This document shows, in pieces, positions 13,203 to 26,405 of a stretch of DNA of 64,000 nucleotides; the stretch's first letter is position 1; each line of letters starts with the position of its first letter. Position numbers and translations under genes: made by a program. The stretch comes from Sarcocystis neurona (taxonomy: Eukaryota; Apicomplexa; Conoidasida; Eucoccidiorida; Sarcocystidae): NCBI GenBank assembly GCA_000727475.1, contig KL647299.1:47501-111500 (forward strand), in the 5' to 3' direction. A model generated the notes under the pieces. The model did no database searches. It was given only the letters and a program-made list of their open reading frames with translations, and had not been told where the DNA came from.

Positions 13203-16200
13203 ACTATATATATATATATATATGTAAATGTGTACACGTGGACACGTCAGTGTAAGATGAAGACTACATATGTATATATATGCATAGGCGAACATCAACA
13301 CGTAGAATAGAAGCTATGTATGGATATGCAAATACCATACTATAGGAAAAAGGGTCTTCGTCTCCCTTTTCGTTATTCTCTCTCTTTGTAGGCGAGTGTG
13401 TAGGGGGAATGCGATATATATATATATATATGTATAGAGGACTAGCTGTGTGCAAGAAGAAGTGTTCGCCGCTGCTCATGGAGGTATGGTACGACTACCG
13501 CGGGTGATGCTGATGCAGCGCAGGTCGGAAGAGGAGAAGAAGTTTGAGAGGCAGCAGCAGCTGCAGCAGCTGCAGCAGCTGCAGCAGCAGCACGAAGACG
13601 AAGAAACGGAAGAGGAGAGGGCGGGGGAAAGGACGAAGAAGCGGCAGCAGCATGACGTGCAGCAGTTGAGAAGTGCAGTGCCCTTCTCAAGGGATGTGCT
13701 GCACCAGCACGGCTGCTACAGAGCCGAGGGACGGGACGACGGTCTCCGCAGTTGCTGCGCGTGGGGGTCTGTTGCATCTGTCGGGGAAGCAACAGCAGCA
13801 GCGGCGAGAGGACGGCGCAGAGGGCGAACAACAGCAGCAACAGCAGCAGACGCAGCAGCAGCAGCGGCAGCATCTGCGAAAGACGGTGAAGAGAGCCTTG
13901 GGCAGTTGCAGTTGGTAGCGGTGCACAGGTCTGCAGAGGAGGATGTGGAAGAACCAGCAGCACGGGGTGGATGGACGTGGCGAGACTGCGGGGCGTCGAC
14001 CTGTCAGCGCATTTACCGGGGTGTACGTACACCTCGCGCAGCCGCCGAGGGATCAGCAGCAAGCTGCCAAGAGGTGGAAGAGGAGGAAGAACAGACAACT
14101 TTAGCACCAGCCTTTAGAAACGGGAAGAGGGAGGCAGCAGCAGGAGCACTGGGAGGAACAGCAGCAGCAGGGGCAGCAGCAGAAACGGCAGATGAGGGAG
14201 AAAAGGAAGAGGAAGAAGAGGGGCAGCGTAGCATCACTGGTGGTGGGTTGCGCAGGTGGAAACTCACGCAGAGAAAGGCAGGTTTTATACTGGAGCAGAG
14301 CAGGAAAAAAGTCAATTCTTTCCTACATGCTGTGCTATACGAGCTGCAGCAGCACGAGGAGACGGTCCCAAGACTGCTGCATGCGCGAAGCCGGCTGCAG
14401 TGCGACAGCAACAGCAGCAGCTCCTCGGGACTGGAGAGCGATGGAGCTGGAGCTGCGCTGCGAGCCAGCACCTGCAAGCGGCTCGACAGCAGCAACAACT
14501 CTCTCAAAAGAACCGGCAGCAGCAGCAGGAAGCGGCTTCGTAGCAGCAGCAGCAATCGTTTCACAGGAAGCCGCCGCAGCACCGGCAAGCAAAGTAGCAG
14601 GAGCGGCAGGGTCTTCCACAGGAACAGCAGTAGTACCAAGCGCATCGGCAGCGGCAGCAGCACCAGCAGCAGCGAAGGCGTCGGCTGCAGCAGGGTTCGC
14701 AGGGGCACTGGCACTCGCAGGAGCAACAGCAGGAGAAGGAGTGGTGGAAGACGCAGCGTAAACAGTAGCAGCAGCCGCAGCAGGACCAACAGCCACAGCT
14801 GCTCTAGAAGCAGCAGTAGACAGTCCACCCGCAACAGGAGGAGAAGCAGCGAATACAGCAGCAGCAGCAGGAGCAAAAGCAGGGGGACGTTTCAAGGAAG
14901 TGAGTACAGCAGAGGGAAACGGTGTTTGAGAAGCAACAGGAGATCTAGAAGCGACGTCAGCGACAGCTGCTGTAGCAGCGGTGAAGGCGCGGGAGCGAAG
15001 AGACGCGGGTGCATCAGGAGCAGGCAGCAGCAGCAGCAACACAGCAGGAAGGAAGGTCCTGTTTTCAGCTGCGGCAGCAAGGAGCAGCGTAACAAACACC
15101 AAAATCGCAGCAGCACCAGCAACCCCAGCGAGGGGTCAGAACATTCCAGCAGCAGCAGCAGCGAAGTACTGGGGATGTATTATAAAGACCGAAAGTTGAG
15201 GAATAAGGAGGAAGGAAGTTCCTCAAACAAAAGAGGCAGCAGCAGCAGCAGAAGCAGCAGGAGCAGTAGCAGCAGCACTAGCGGCAGCGGGAGCCGCAGG
15301 CGCAGAAGGAGCAGAAGCAGAAGCAGCTGCACCAGCGTCAGCAACAGAAGCAGAAGCAGAAGAAAGGGGAGCGGAAGGTTGCTGTCCATGTACGGCCAAC
15401 GGGGGGGGGGAGGGTGCAGCAACAGAGGTCAGGACTACTGCCGCTGCAGCAGCAGCAGGAGCAACAGCAGCAGCAAAGAGGCAGGCGGCAGCAGCAGCCG
15501 TTGCAGCTCGACGCTGAGCAGAAGAAGCAGCCGCAGCGACACGCCGCTGAGAGGAAGCACGAACGCCAGATTCTCTCTCACAGAGAAGAAGCACAAGAAT
15601 GAGCGCGGCAACAAGCATCGCAGCGATGCCAGCAAGGCAATCTGCGCCAGCAGCAAGCAATACACGAGCAGCAGCTGCGGCAGGAGGAAGCAACGCAAGA
15701 GCAGCAGCAGCTGGAGGAGGAAGCATTGCACGGGCAGCAGCAGCAACAGCAGCAGGCAGCAATGCAGGAGCAACAGCAGCAGCCGCGGACAGCAACGCAA
15801 GAGCGGCACCCGAAGCAACAGCAGGAAGCACTGCACCAGCAGAAAGCAGCGTAGCAGCTGCCACTGCAGCGTGAAGAAGGACAGGGAGACGTCCTCTCTG
15901 CTTAGCAGCTGTGGAGGGAATTCGGGCATGGGTGACATCTGTGTTGGCTGCAGCAGCCAAAACACCAGCACCAGCAGCATCAGCAGCAACAGCAATAGCG
16001 AAGGCAGCATCAGCAGCAACAGGAGCAGCAAAGATGGCAGCAGCAGCAGCAAGAGCAGTTGGACCTGGTCCGGCAGACACAGCAGTGGCAGCAGCAGCGG
16101 CGGCGCCGCCGGCAAGGGGAGGAGCAGCAGGAATAGAAGTAGCTACGTCACCGGGAGCGACTTTTATTCGACCAGAGCCGCAGCGCCACCAGAGCGTCTC

Positions 16201-19200
16201 TCAGCCGCAATGCTGCGGACCCAAGCAGGCCAGCACCAGGGGCAGCTGATGAACGAAAAACCGCAGCAGCAATCAGAGCAACACCAACAACAATTTGAGC
16301 AACAGCAGCGGCAGTACGAGCAGCAGCAGCACCAGCAATTTGAGCAACCCCAGCAGCACGACGAGCAGCAGCAGCAATACGAGCAGCAGCAGCACCAGCA
16401 ATTTGAGCAAGACCAGCTGCAATACGGGAACCAACAGCAGTCAGACGAACAAGAGGGAAGAGAGGAAACGCCCGGGCAGCAGCAGCCGGGGGGGATCCGG
16501 TTGGTGAGGACAAGTGAAGCTGCGCAGCTTCCTTCTCTGCAGCATATGTTTGTCGATTCTTCTTTCTCTTCGTTTTCTCCTGCTGCTGGAGAGTCACATC
16601 TTTTTAGCGCTCCTGCTGCTGCTGCTTCTGCCGGGGCTGCATTTTACTCTGCTGCTGCGGATGCTGTTGGCAGATCTGCTGCTACAGCAGCGGGGTCTAG
16701 CGTCTGTATTCTTCCGCAGCCGCACGAACTCCACCATAACCGGTGGGTGGCAGCCGCAGAGCTGCCTGCAACAGCAGGGATCCTCGCAGCAGCAATGCCA
16801 ACAGCAGCAACGCCCACAGCAGCAGCAGGACTGGGAGAACAAACTGCCGGAGCAGCGGCAGGAGAAAGCGGGGGAGAGGAAGGAATGTTGGCAGCAGCAG
16901 CAGCTTATGCCGAAGCAGCAAGTCATGAGACGGCATCTGAAAGCGACCTGAGTGCCGCAACAGCACCAGCACGTTTTGAAGAAGCGTATATTGCAGCAGC
17001 AGCACAGCGAGGCCTTAGTCGGAAGCGCTTCTCGTGCGCTGCTGTTTGCAACTTGCCTCGCCCAACTGAAGAGTCGATGGTGACGGCAGCAGCAGGAAGA
17101 CGAGAAGCAACAGCAGGAGGAGAAGCAGGAGTAGAAGGAGAAGTAGAAGGAAGAGGGGAAGTAGCGACAGCAAGAGAAGCAGCAGCAGAACGAGCTGCAG
17201 GAGGAGAAGCAGCAGCAGAAGGCAAAGAAAGCAAGTCTTTGGTGGAAGGGGTAGTCGCCGCAGGACAGTTTCTTCTTTCGCCGACCGTCGCGCCTCTTGG
17301 GACGGCAGCGCTGCCGCTGGAAGATCGCATACCAGGGAGTTCTCTCCCGTCTGCTGCTGTTGCTTCTTCTTCGCCTCCTCGGGAAGCGCCACCCAGCGGC
17401 ATTGCACAGGAGCCTGCGCGGATATACGCCACCTCTGCGGCAGCCCCACACGCAGCAGCACCGCCTGCAGCAGCAACAGCAGCGACAGGACCAGCGGCAG
17501 GAGCAGCAGCAGCACCAGGAGCGGCAGCAGCATTTCCAGCAGAAGCAGCAGCATCTCCGGCGGGGGGAGGAGGAGGGGCAGCAGCAGCCGGAGGCGGGGT
17601 AGTGCGAACGTTTCTGTCACCTGAAGACGTCCTTGAGGCAGAAGATGAGGAGCTCGAAGAAGAGGAGGCGACGTTGCTGCAGCGGCAGCGCCGGCCGCGG
17701 GGAAAAACGACTTTTGTGGAGGGCTCGGTACTCAGAGCAGCAGGAGGAAGAGGAGCAGGAGAAGAGAACGGCGCAGCAGAGGGGACAGGAGGAAAGGACA
17801 CAGAGGAGAAGCCGATTGAAAGAGAATATTTGGCTTTGTTTCTGCAACCCGACGAACTTGATGAGCTCCTTGCCGAAGTCGACTTTGCTGGTAAATTCTA
17901 CTTTCTCCATACATGTCTTTTAAGCGTACATCTAGTCATATGTAGACGCAGATACTGCGGACAAACATACCTATCTATCTATATATATATGAATATCCGT
18001 ACACGTATCTTCGTATTTCCCGTACCCAGCTTCAACTTCCATGCTAATATACCTATATATTTGGTATGCATATATATAAATATACCTGTAGATATCCATA
18101 TGCCCATATAGTGTGTACATTCATACATATATATACATATATATATATATATATGCATTGAACATATATATATGTATGTGTTTATTGATGTTGATCTCTT
18201 CTATAATATATATATATATATATATGCATACGTGGATATTTGTCTTTCTCATATTCTATATACGTAGGTATTTGTCTTCGTCGTGAAGATTACGTATATG
18301 TGTGCATGAATATATAACTACTTTGAAGGGTGTAGGGGAGTCAGGGGTTTTGAACGAATTTGCTGAGGACGACGGAGAGAGCGTTGCTGCTGCAGCTGCA
18401 GCCGGAGACGCCTTCGTCCGAGTGCGCGAGTTGCGCCTGCGGTGACCGTCCCGGAGGTAGAGGGTGGGGCAGACAAAGGGGCGAGGGGAAGAAGTGGTCT
18501 CCCGGCATTTCTCTCCTTCGCGCATACTTCTTCTTCGCCTGCATTTCACTCTCTGCCGCATGCGTCCTCCCCTGCCTCTTCTCCCTCGCCTGCGGTGTCT
18601 GCTCGGGCACCTGCAAAGTTTGGTTCGCCGGGGCGAAGAAGAGAGCAGCACGCATGCGCGTTGTGGGGGGTGACGCGATGGGAGGGGAAGGGGAAACTGC
18701 GTCGTACAGGGAACTCGACTCTGCCCCGGTCAACTGCGCGTGTGGGACGACGTAGAGAGGATATCTCCTCGCAGGTCTATTTCTGCCGGAAGACGTTTTG
18801 CCCTCCCCTGCCCCGAGCAGTGCAGAGATAGAGAGCGAGAGGAAGGCCGAAGGAGCAGGAGAGGGAAATGAAGAAACGCGTGTCTGCAGGAGAAAGACGA
18901 AGAGACAGAGGCCGGAAGATACGTGCGCGCGGGGACGTGGCAAAGTCTCTGAACATGGAGAGCGGAAGGGAACACCTACGCAAAAGGAGAAGCGGAGGAG
19001 AGATTTGTTGCGGGCCCAGGGGGAGACAGCAGGAGAGAGAGGGAGACAAGGGGAGAAAATGCTGTCTTTTATAGAGGCGTGTGTATACCCAGGCTGCTTG
19101 TATAGGTGGCGGATGTGTGTGGCCGTTCGCGTTTCTGTGGCCGGGGCTGCCGACTGCGCGAGAGGATGCAGCAACGGACGATCAGCCATGCTGCTGCAGG

Positions 19201-22200
19201 AAACGTGTAGAGCTGAGCGAGGAAGAATCGAGAGCAGCGGGGCTGCTGCTTCTTCCTCGCGACTACTACCTCTGCTGCTCCTACTTTTCTTCTTCTTCTT
19301 GCCGTTGCTGCTGGTAAAGGCGCTCTCTCGCCTTCGGTTCTCTCTCCTGCTGCTGCTGCGGTCACGCTGCTGACCGGCCTGCCGGGGCGACGACCCGAAA
19401 GACTGGCGTCTACGTTGCTCCTGCTGCTCCTGGTGCGACGGCTCTCCTGGCGACGCCTGCTATCGCCGGTGCTGGGGTTGGTGCTGCTGCTGCTGCTGTT
19501 GCTGCTGCTGCCCTTGTTGCTGCTGTTGTTGCTGCTCTTAGTCCTGCTGCTGTTGTTGCTGCTACTGCTGGTGTCGCTGCTGCCGTTGCAGCTGCCGTTG
19601 CGGTGCTTCTGATGCTGTCACTGCTGTCGCCGCTGCGGCCCCGCACTTACGCCAATGCTGCTGGGGCGGATAATGCTGCTGTTGTTGTTCTGGCTGCTGC
19701 CGCTGCTGGTGCAGGACAAGGCAAAGTTAGCAAAGATATGTTCAGACGCTTCGTCGTCTCTCTCTACACTTCAAGAAAGAAACTTCTCAAGAGTCTCAAG
19801 GTTAGCTTTTCTTCTCCTGAATTTACCCACATACATAATATATATATATATATGTACTGTCTCTGTAAAAAGTATGTATAGGGAGTACTTATTACAGAAG
19901 TAACCGGATTGTTGGACATACGTACAAATACATACGCTTTTGTCTATATATTGGTATTTCTGTCTACGTACATCGACGGCTGTTGCACACGTCTATATGT
20001 GTGCCTGGGCCCGTGTATATTCGAGAGACGTTATTACTTTGCCAACAGACAAATGCCCTGTATTCGTCAAGCAGGAACTTTCTCTTCCTCTATACGAGTG
20101 AGGAGGACTCGTGTGACTTTGCGTGTGTGCACGCATACGTATCTGCGTATCCGTCTCTTTTTAGGTCTCTCTCTCTCTTTTCCCCTTCCTCCGTACGTAG
20201 ACATATACGTTGACGTATATAAGTGTACATACACGTGTACGCAGACATATGTATACATATATATATATGTGTAGGCATACACATAAATATATACATACAC
20301 GTAGATATATATATATATACACATACATACGTACATATATACATACGTACACACATCAGTACACGCGTAGACATATATATATATATATATATGTATATGT
20401 ATGCTTTTCCACCTTGTATACGTTTCATATATATGTGCGGAGAAAGGATCGTTTGTTTTCTTGTGACGGTTTGCTGCATGTGAAGCGGCTCCGTCTTTTT
20501 TTCTCTTGCAGCAGCAGCAACAGGAGCACTGCTATCTCTCTTGGCGGTGAACAGCCGTTCTTATTAATGAAGCGGCATGCGCATCTGTCGACTGACGGCC
20601 GGCATATGCCGCCAGTCTCCGTTTTCCTTTCTCTTTCGCAGGCCCAGTGTTCCCTTGATGTCTTTTTGTCGTATCGCGTTCCCTTTTCTTCTTCCTCTGC
20701 TGCGTCGCCTCCTCGCCGTATCTTCTTTTTTGTCGTCCTGCGAAAGCAGCAGACGCCTGCAGGTGTCCAGGCGGCTGTTCGAAGATTTAAAAGAGCGACG
20801 AGCATACTTCATACGCTTTTCTCTGCCGTCGTATCGCTGTCTCTCTTTGTCTGCCTCTCTCTCCCCCCGTCTCTGTCTCCGTGTCTCTCCTTCTCCCCGT
20901 CTCTCTCTCCCTGTCTCTATCTATCTCTCCCTCTCCCGTCTCCGTCTCCTTGCCTCCCCGTCTCTGTCTCCCCGTCTCCCCGTCTCCATGTCTCCCGTCT
21001 CCGTCTCCCTGTCACCATGTCTCTCTCCCGCTCTCTGCCTCTCTGTCTCGCCCTCCATGTCTCTCTCTCCCTGTCTCTGTCTCCCCGTCCCCGTCTCCCT
21101 GTCTCCCTGTCTCCCTGTCTGTCTCTATCTACCCCGTCTCCCCCTCCCCGTTTCTCTCCCCCCCTCTGCCTCTCTGTCTCTCCTTCTTCCCGTCTCTCTC
21201 TCCCTGTCTCTGTCTCCCCGCCCCTGTCTCCCTCTCCCCGTCTCTCTCCCCGTCTCTCTCTCCCTGTCTCTCTGTCTCTGCCTCCGTTTCTGTCCCCCTC
21301 TTCCGTCTCTGTCCCCTGTCTCTGTCTCCCCGTCTCCGTCTCCGTCTCAACAACGACAATGCCCAGGAAGCCCTAGAGACGCGCTGCAGAAAAGGAGTTT
21401 TCCTTGTGTGCGGCTTTTTTCCGCAGAATCAAGCAAGCATCGCTCGAACAGTAAAACACATGTGTTCGGTGATAATGTGGGGGTTCGCTCTCTTCGCGTT
21501 CCTTCTCGTCCTCGGCATTAATATCAACACCGTCCTCGTCTCCGGCGCGGCCTTTCTCTCTGCTGCTGTCGTCGCTCTGAGTAAGACGTTGCCCCCTTGT
21601 GCTCTTTTCCTCTCTTTCCTTTATGTCCCTCTCTCTCTCTCATTTCGAAAATTGCTGCGGTTGGACCTTCGCCTGTGTCTGTCTACGGAGACACGCTTGC
21701 CTTCGGCTTTTTTCGTCGAGCAACCCGCCGCGCGGGGGAGAGTTTTCTGTATGCGCACGCCGTAGTATGTCTCGCTCTGTCGCTGTCTCTGTCTATGCCT
21801 CTCTCTCTCTATCTGGCAGTGCCTGTGCATAGGGGCAGATCTGCATCAAACGGGTGTTTATTTGTCCATAGACCTACGTGGAAGTCCGCTGAGGTCGCAC
21901 CAGAGGGCGCCATACATACATAAATATATACATATATATATGTACACATATAGGTGTAGACATGGAGAAGTATGTATGTGTATATATGTATATACTCAGT
22001 ATTTCTATATGCTTCTACATATTTATACCAACGTACGTAGATATATATATGTATATATAGAGAGAGATACACTTACATATGTCTATCCGTAGGCGTACGC
22101 ACTACAGGAAGCCATTCATATATATATGGATATAGCGCACCTATTCACTTCTATGTGTAACTACGGAGCAGTATACCTGTGTACTTGTGTACATTTCTGG

Positions 22201-25200
22201 TATTTCTGTGTGTTTATATCTACGTCGGCAGAGAAATATGTATATGTGTGTGTGGGTGTGTGTGCCCTACGGCGACACACTCGTAGATTTTGAGAGGTGC
22301 ATGCAGGTAAGCGAGCGTGAAACAGGGTGGGCTGCTCTGCCGAATCAACTTCGATGTAAATATATCTGCACGACGCAGCTCTCCATACGTGACGTCGACG
22401 CGCCTGCGCTTTACCTGCGTTGCTGCTGCGCCGATGCCCCAGGAGTCGAACTGCTGCTGTGTACGTGTGTTGCCGTGTGTACACGTGTGTGTACGTATTT
22501 CTAGGTGTGTGTACGTGTGTCTGTATGTGTGTGTGTCTGTGTCTGCGTTTGTGTCTGTATGTGCACGTGTGTGTGTATGCATGTATTTACATATATATGC
22601 ATGTGTATGGATGGACGGATGTATATGTACGTATGTAGGCATGTATGGATTGTATGTACGTATGCATGTGTATCTATGTATGTGTATCTATGCATGTATA
22701 TGTATGTATGTATGTGTATCTATGTGTGTGTCTCTATGCATGTATATGTATGTATGTATATGTATGTATGTTTATGTATGTATGTGTATGTATGTATATG
22801 TATGTATGTATGTATGTGTATCTATGTGTGTGTCTCTATGCATGAATATGTACGTATGTATATGTATGTATGTATATGTATGTATGTATACGTATGTATG
22901 TGGATGTATGTATATGTATATATGTATATGTATGCATAGGGATGTATGTATGTATGTATATCTACGTATGTATGTATTTGTGTATGTATGTGCGTATGTG
23001 TATGTGTAGCAGTCTGTACGCGTGTGTGTGTCTACGTATGTGTGTATACGTGTCTGAACGGGTGTCCACGTCTGTACGTGTGTGTGAATGTATGCTGCGC
23101 TGTGCTGGGTGGAGACGCGACGACTGCTGCCGCGGCGCCGGATGTGTGGGGAGGGGGACGGAGACACGCGCTGTCGCTTTTGCCCTTTTGCTGCGTGCGG
23201 AGAAGGCCGTGTCTCTCCCTCTCCCCGTCTTCTCTGTCTCGTTTTCTTCGGGGAAGCTCACTTCAGCCTCCTGTGGTTATTTGTGGCCGAAGACGAAGAG
23301 AGAATGGGAAGATATATACAGCAAGATAGAGAGACAGAGACGCGCGCAGAGAGAGAGAGACACAGAGACAGAGAGAGACAGACAGACAGAGGGAAAGTGA
23401 CACAGAGAGAGGCCGGCAGAGGGGAAGAGACGGGGGAGCAGACGCCCAGACGGAGGGACAGAACAGAGATAGACAGACAGAGAGACGGGGGAAAGACGGA
23501 TTTCCTCAACGTTCGTCGTAGGGGGGCAAAACACCGCACGAGTCTCTGCAGAGCCCCGAGTTTTGCCGAGGGAGCGCGCGGGTACCCGCCCAGCCGCGCA
23601 TTTTGGGGTGTACATACACCGCAGAAGAGAATACACGCGGGGGCGCGAAAAGACGCGCGCCCCTGCTGGTTGTGGCCCCCGTGCGCCCCTTTTCGTGTCC
23701 CTCTTTCTCTCTCTGACTCCCTCCCTGTCTGTCTCTATTTTTTGCATTTGGCTGCCGACTTTCCCTGGGGCGCTGTTTTGCTGCAGGCTACATTTATCAA
23801 AACTTCATCTCTGCCGTCATCTTCATCGCCGTCAGCAGCCCGTTCAACGTGGGTGACCGCGTGCGGGTCGACGGAGGAGATATTCTCTACGTCCGAAAAA
23901 TACGGACGTACACTACCGAGTTCGAAACCGTCCATGGACGCCCCGTAGGTCTGCAGAGTCTCCTTTTTCGTTTTCGTTTCCATGTTCTTTGCATCCACGC
24001 CGCACCGAGGCGTCTGTCCCCATCTGTGTTCTTTTTCCTTTGCCTTTTCTGTCCTCTTCTCCGGATGCACTCCTTTCTGCCCCGTTTCTCCTCTTCTTGG
24101 TCTTCTTCTTCCTCCTGCTCGTCCTTTCCTGCTCCATCTATTTCTTCTCTTCCTGTTGTCCTGTCCTCTTCTCCGGATGCACTCCTTTCTGCCCCGTTTC
24201 TCCTCTTCTTGGTCTTCTTCTTCCTCCTGCTCGTCCTTTCCTGCTCCATCTTTTTCTTCTCTTCCTTTTGTCTCCGGCCCTCTCTTCCTTTTCTTTCGCT
24301 CGCCTTTTCCTTCCCGCCCCGTCTCTGCACGGCGGCCCTGGGCGACTTCCCTTCTGTGTACCGCGTGCAGGTAATTTACAACAACGCGACGCTGTTCACA
24401 CGCGTTATCACCAACGAGACGCGGTCGAAGAACTCGAGTTTTGAGATTTCTCTGCAACTCGACACAAAGACCTCCCAGAGTTCGCTCAAACTGCTCGAAG
24501 CGACTCTCCGTCGCTACGTGGAGAAGCGAGCTCTTGATTTCGTCAAAAACAGTTTTGCGATGTATGTTGTTTCCATCTCACCGGGACAGTACGTTCAAGT
24601 AGGCACCTTCTCGCGAACGAGGAAAACACGTTCGCTTCACGTCAGACCCCGATTTCCCTTCTCTTCCCTCCCACGTCTGCATCTGGACTTCTTCTGGTGA
24701 CTCACCCTCTGCCATACATAGAGGTATATATGTGGGTGTTTATATGTGTACACACGCACATATATGTATATGTATAGAGGTGTTTATTTACGGCTGTGAA
24801 GATTTACATAGATGTCCATATATATATGTGTGTATATATGTGCATGCGTGGGTGTGCGCCTGAAACTGTGAATTTGTCGAATATCTGGATATTTGCGTTT
24901 TCGTGCAGGAGTCTATTTCCTTCTCCTTCCTTTTCTCTCTTTTAGTCTACATATACGTATATATATAAATGTGCGGGGGTATGTGTCAACTTTCGGGGAT
25001 GGGAGGATAGGTGAGGAGTGAAGTGAAGAGGAAACGTCTTTGGGAGGGAAGGGGAAAGGGAAGCCGCGTGGACGAGAGACAGAGAAGTTCATTTTTATTT
25101 TTTCGCAGTTTTATATTTTCTTCAATGTTCTCTCCATCAGGGACTCCTCTGTTTTCTGACCCTCCCTGCTCTCCTCTTCTGAAATCGTAGTCAAACGTTT

Positions 25201-25883
25201 TCCCCCTTCTAGTCCACCCACGTCTAAACGCTGCTCTCTCTCGTAAGTAGAAGCACCTACAAACTACTACTACTACTACTACGATTTCTACTATCCCTAC
25301 TGTTTTACAACTGCTGCTATTACTCCTACTATTACTACCACTCCTCCGTTTTCCCTCATACTACTACTATTAAACAACTAGTACTGTACTACTGCTACTA
25401 CCAATACTGCTACTACCACTACTACTACTACTACAACTGCTACTACGTCTAGCACCACTACTATTACTGATACACTACTCTCACTATTACTACTATCACT
25501 ACTACTACTATTGCTACTGCAACTAGTATACTGCCTCCGCTATCACTACTACTACTACAACTACTACTACTCCCACTGTTGCTACCATTACTACTACTAC
25601 TACTACCACTACTCCTGTTACCGCTACTACCACTACAACTACTACTACCACTACTACTACTCCTACTACCACAACTACCGCTGCTGCGATTACGTCTGTT
25701 TCTAGTACTACTCCTACTCCTACTATTATTCGTGATTGTTTTCCCACGTAAAGCAGACAGCCACGTGGGTGCAGACACGTGTGTGTGCGTCTGGGTGGAT
25801 TTGCGTTTGAATGAACACGTATGAATTTGTGTATGTGCCTCTTCTAGTGTGGACATATACATAGAGACATATGTGCTTCTCCG

Positions 25884-25918
<35 letters not shown>

Positions 25919-26374
25919 GTATGTATATGAATATTTGTGTACGGTTTTCTCTCTAGATGTAGAGATATGCAAACAGGTGTCTAATTAAACATATGTATAT
26001 GTGTATGCTGTCCATGTTTTCTCTACCTTTGTTGTTTCCGTGTATCAGTAGGCATTTACATATATCGACGTCTATGCATACTCGTGTTTACGTACACGAG
26101 TAGGCGAGTGCAAGGGATACCGTTCCCGCCACTCCAGATAATTTTCTTCGGTGTCGCTGTGGAAGAAGTCTGGCAGGTCGCTCAATAGACACCTCGTTTA
26201 CTGTGGAAGCTGTTTTCTTGTAGGAGAGTTGACGGCAAGCACCCCTTGCTGTTACGTTTGCTTCGCTTCTGTCACTTCCTTCCTGCGCAAAAGTAGAGAA
26301 GAAGAAATACTTACCGTTCTGCAGACGGAAGAAACGCGGCCTGCTGCTGTCTTTCGTCATGTGTGTGTACATTC

Positions 26375-26405
<31 letters not shown>

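Noticed and set aside
18345..18450. Coding-like stretch LNEFAEDDGESVAAAAAAGD between channel exons 10 and 11
   Set aside because: Exon 10 joins exon 11 exactly in the phase and sequence the MSL family predicts, and this stretch ends in a stop with only a weak donor (GTGACC).
18341..19189. 282-codon minus-strand frame
   Set aside because: It lies in a GC-rich intron opposite the channel gene, with Ser/Pro-rich random-looking sequence and no domain.
20831..21521. Ser/Pro/Leu/Val frames of 294-388 codons in the CT tract
   Set aside because: Pyrimidine-only repeats lack stops in several frames; the tract ends at the acceptor region of channel exon 12 and is intronic.
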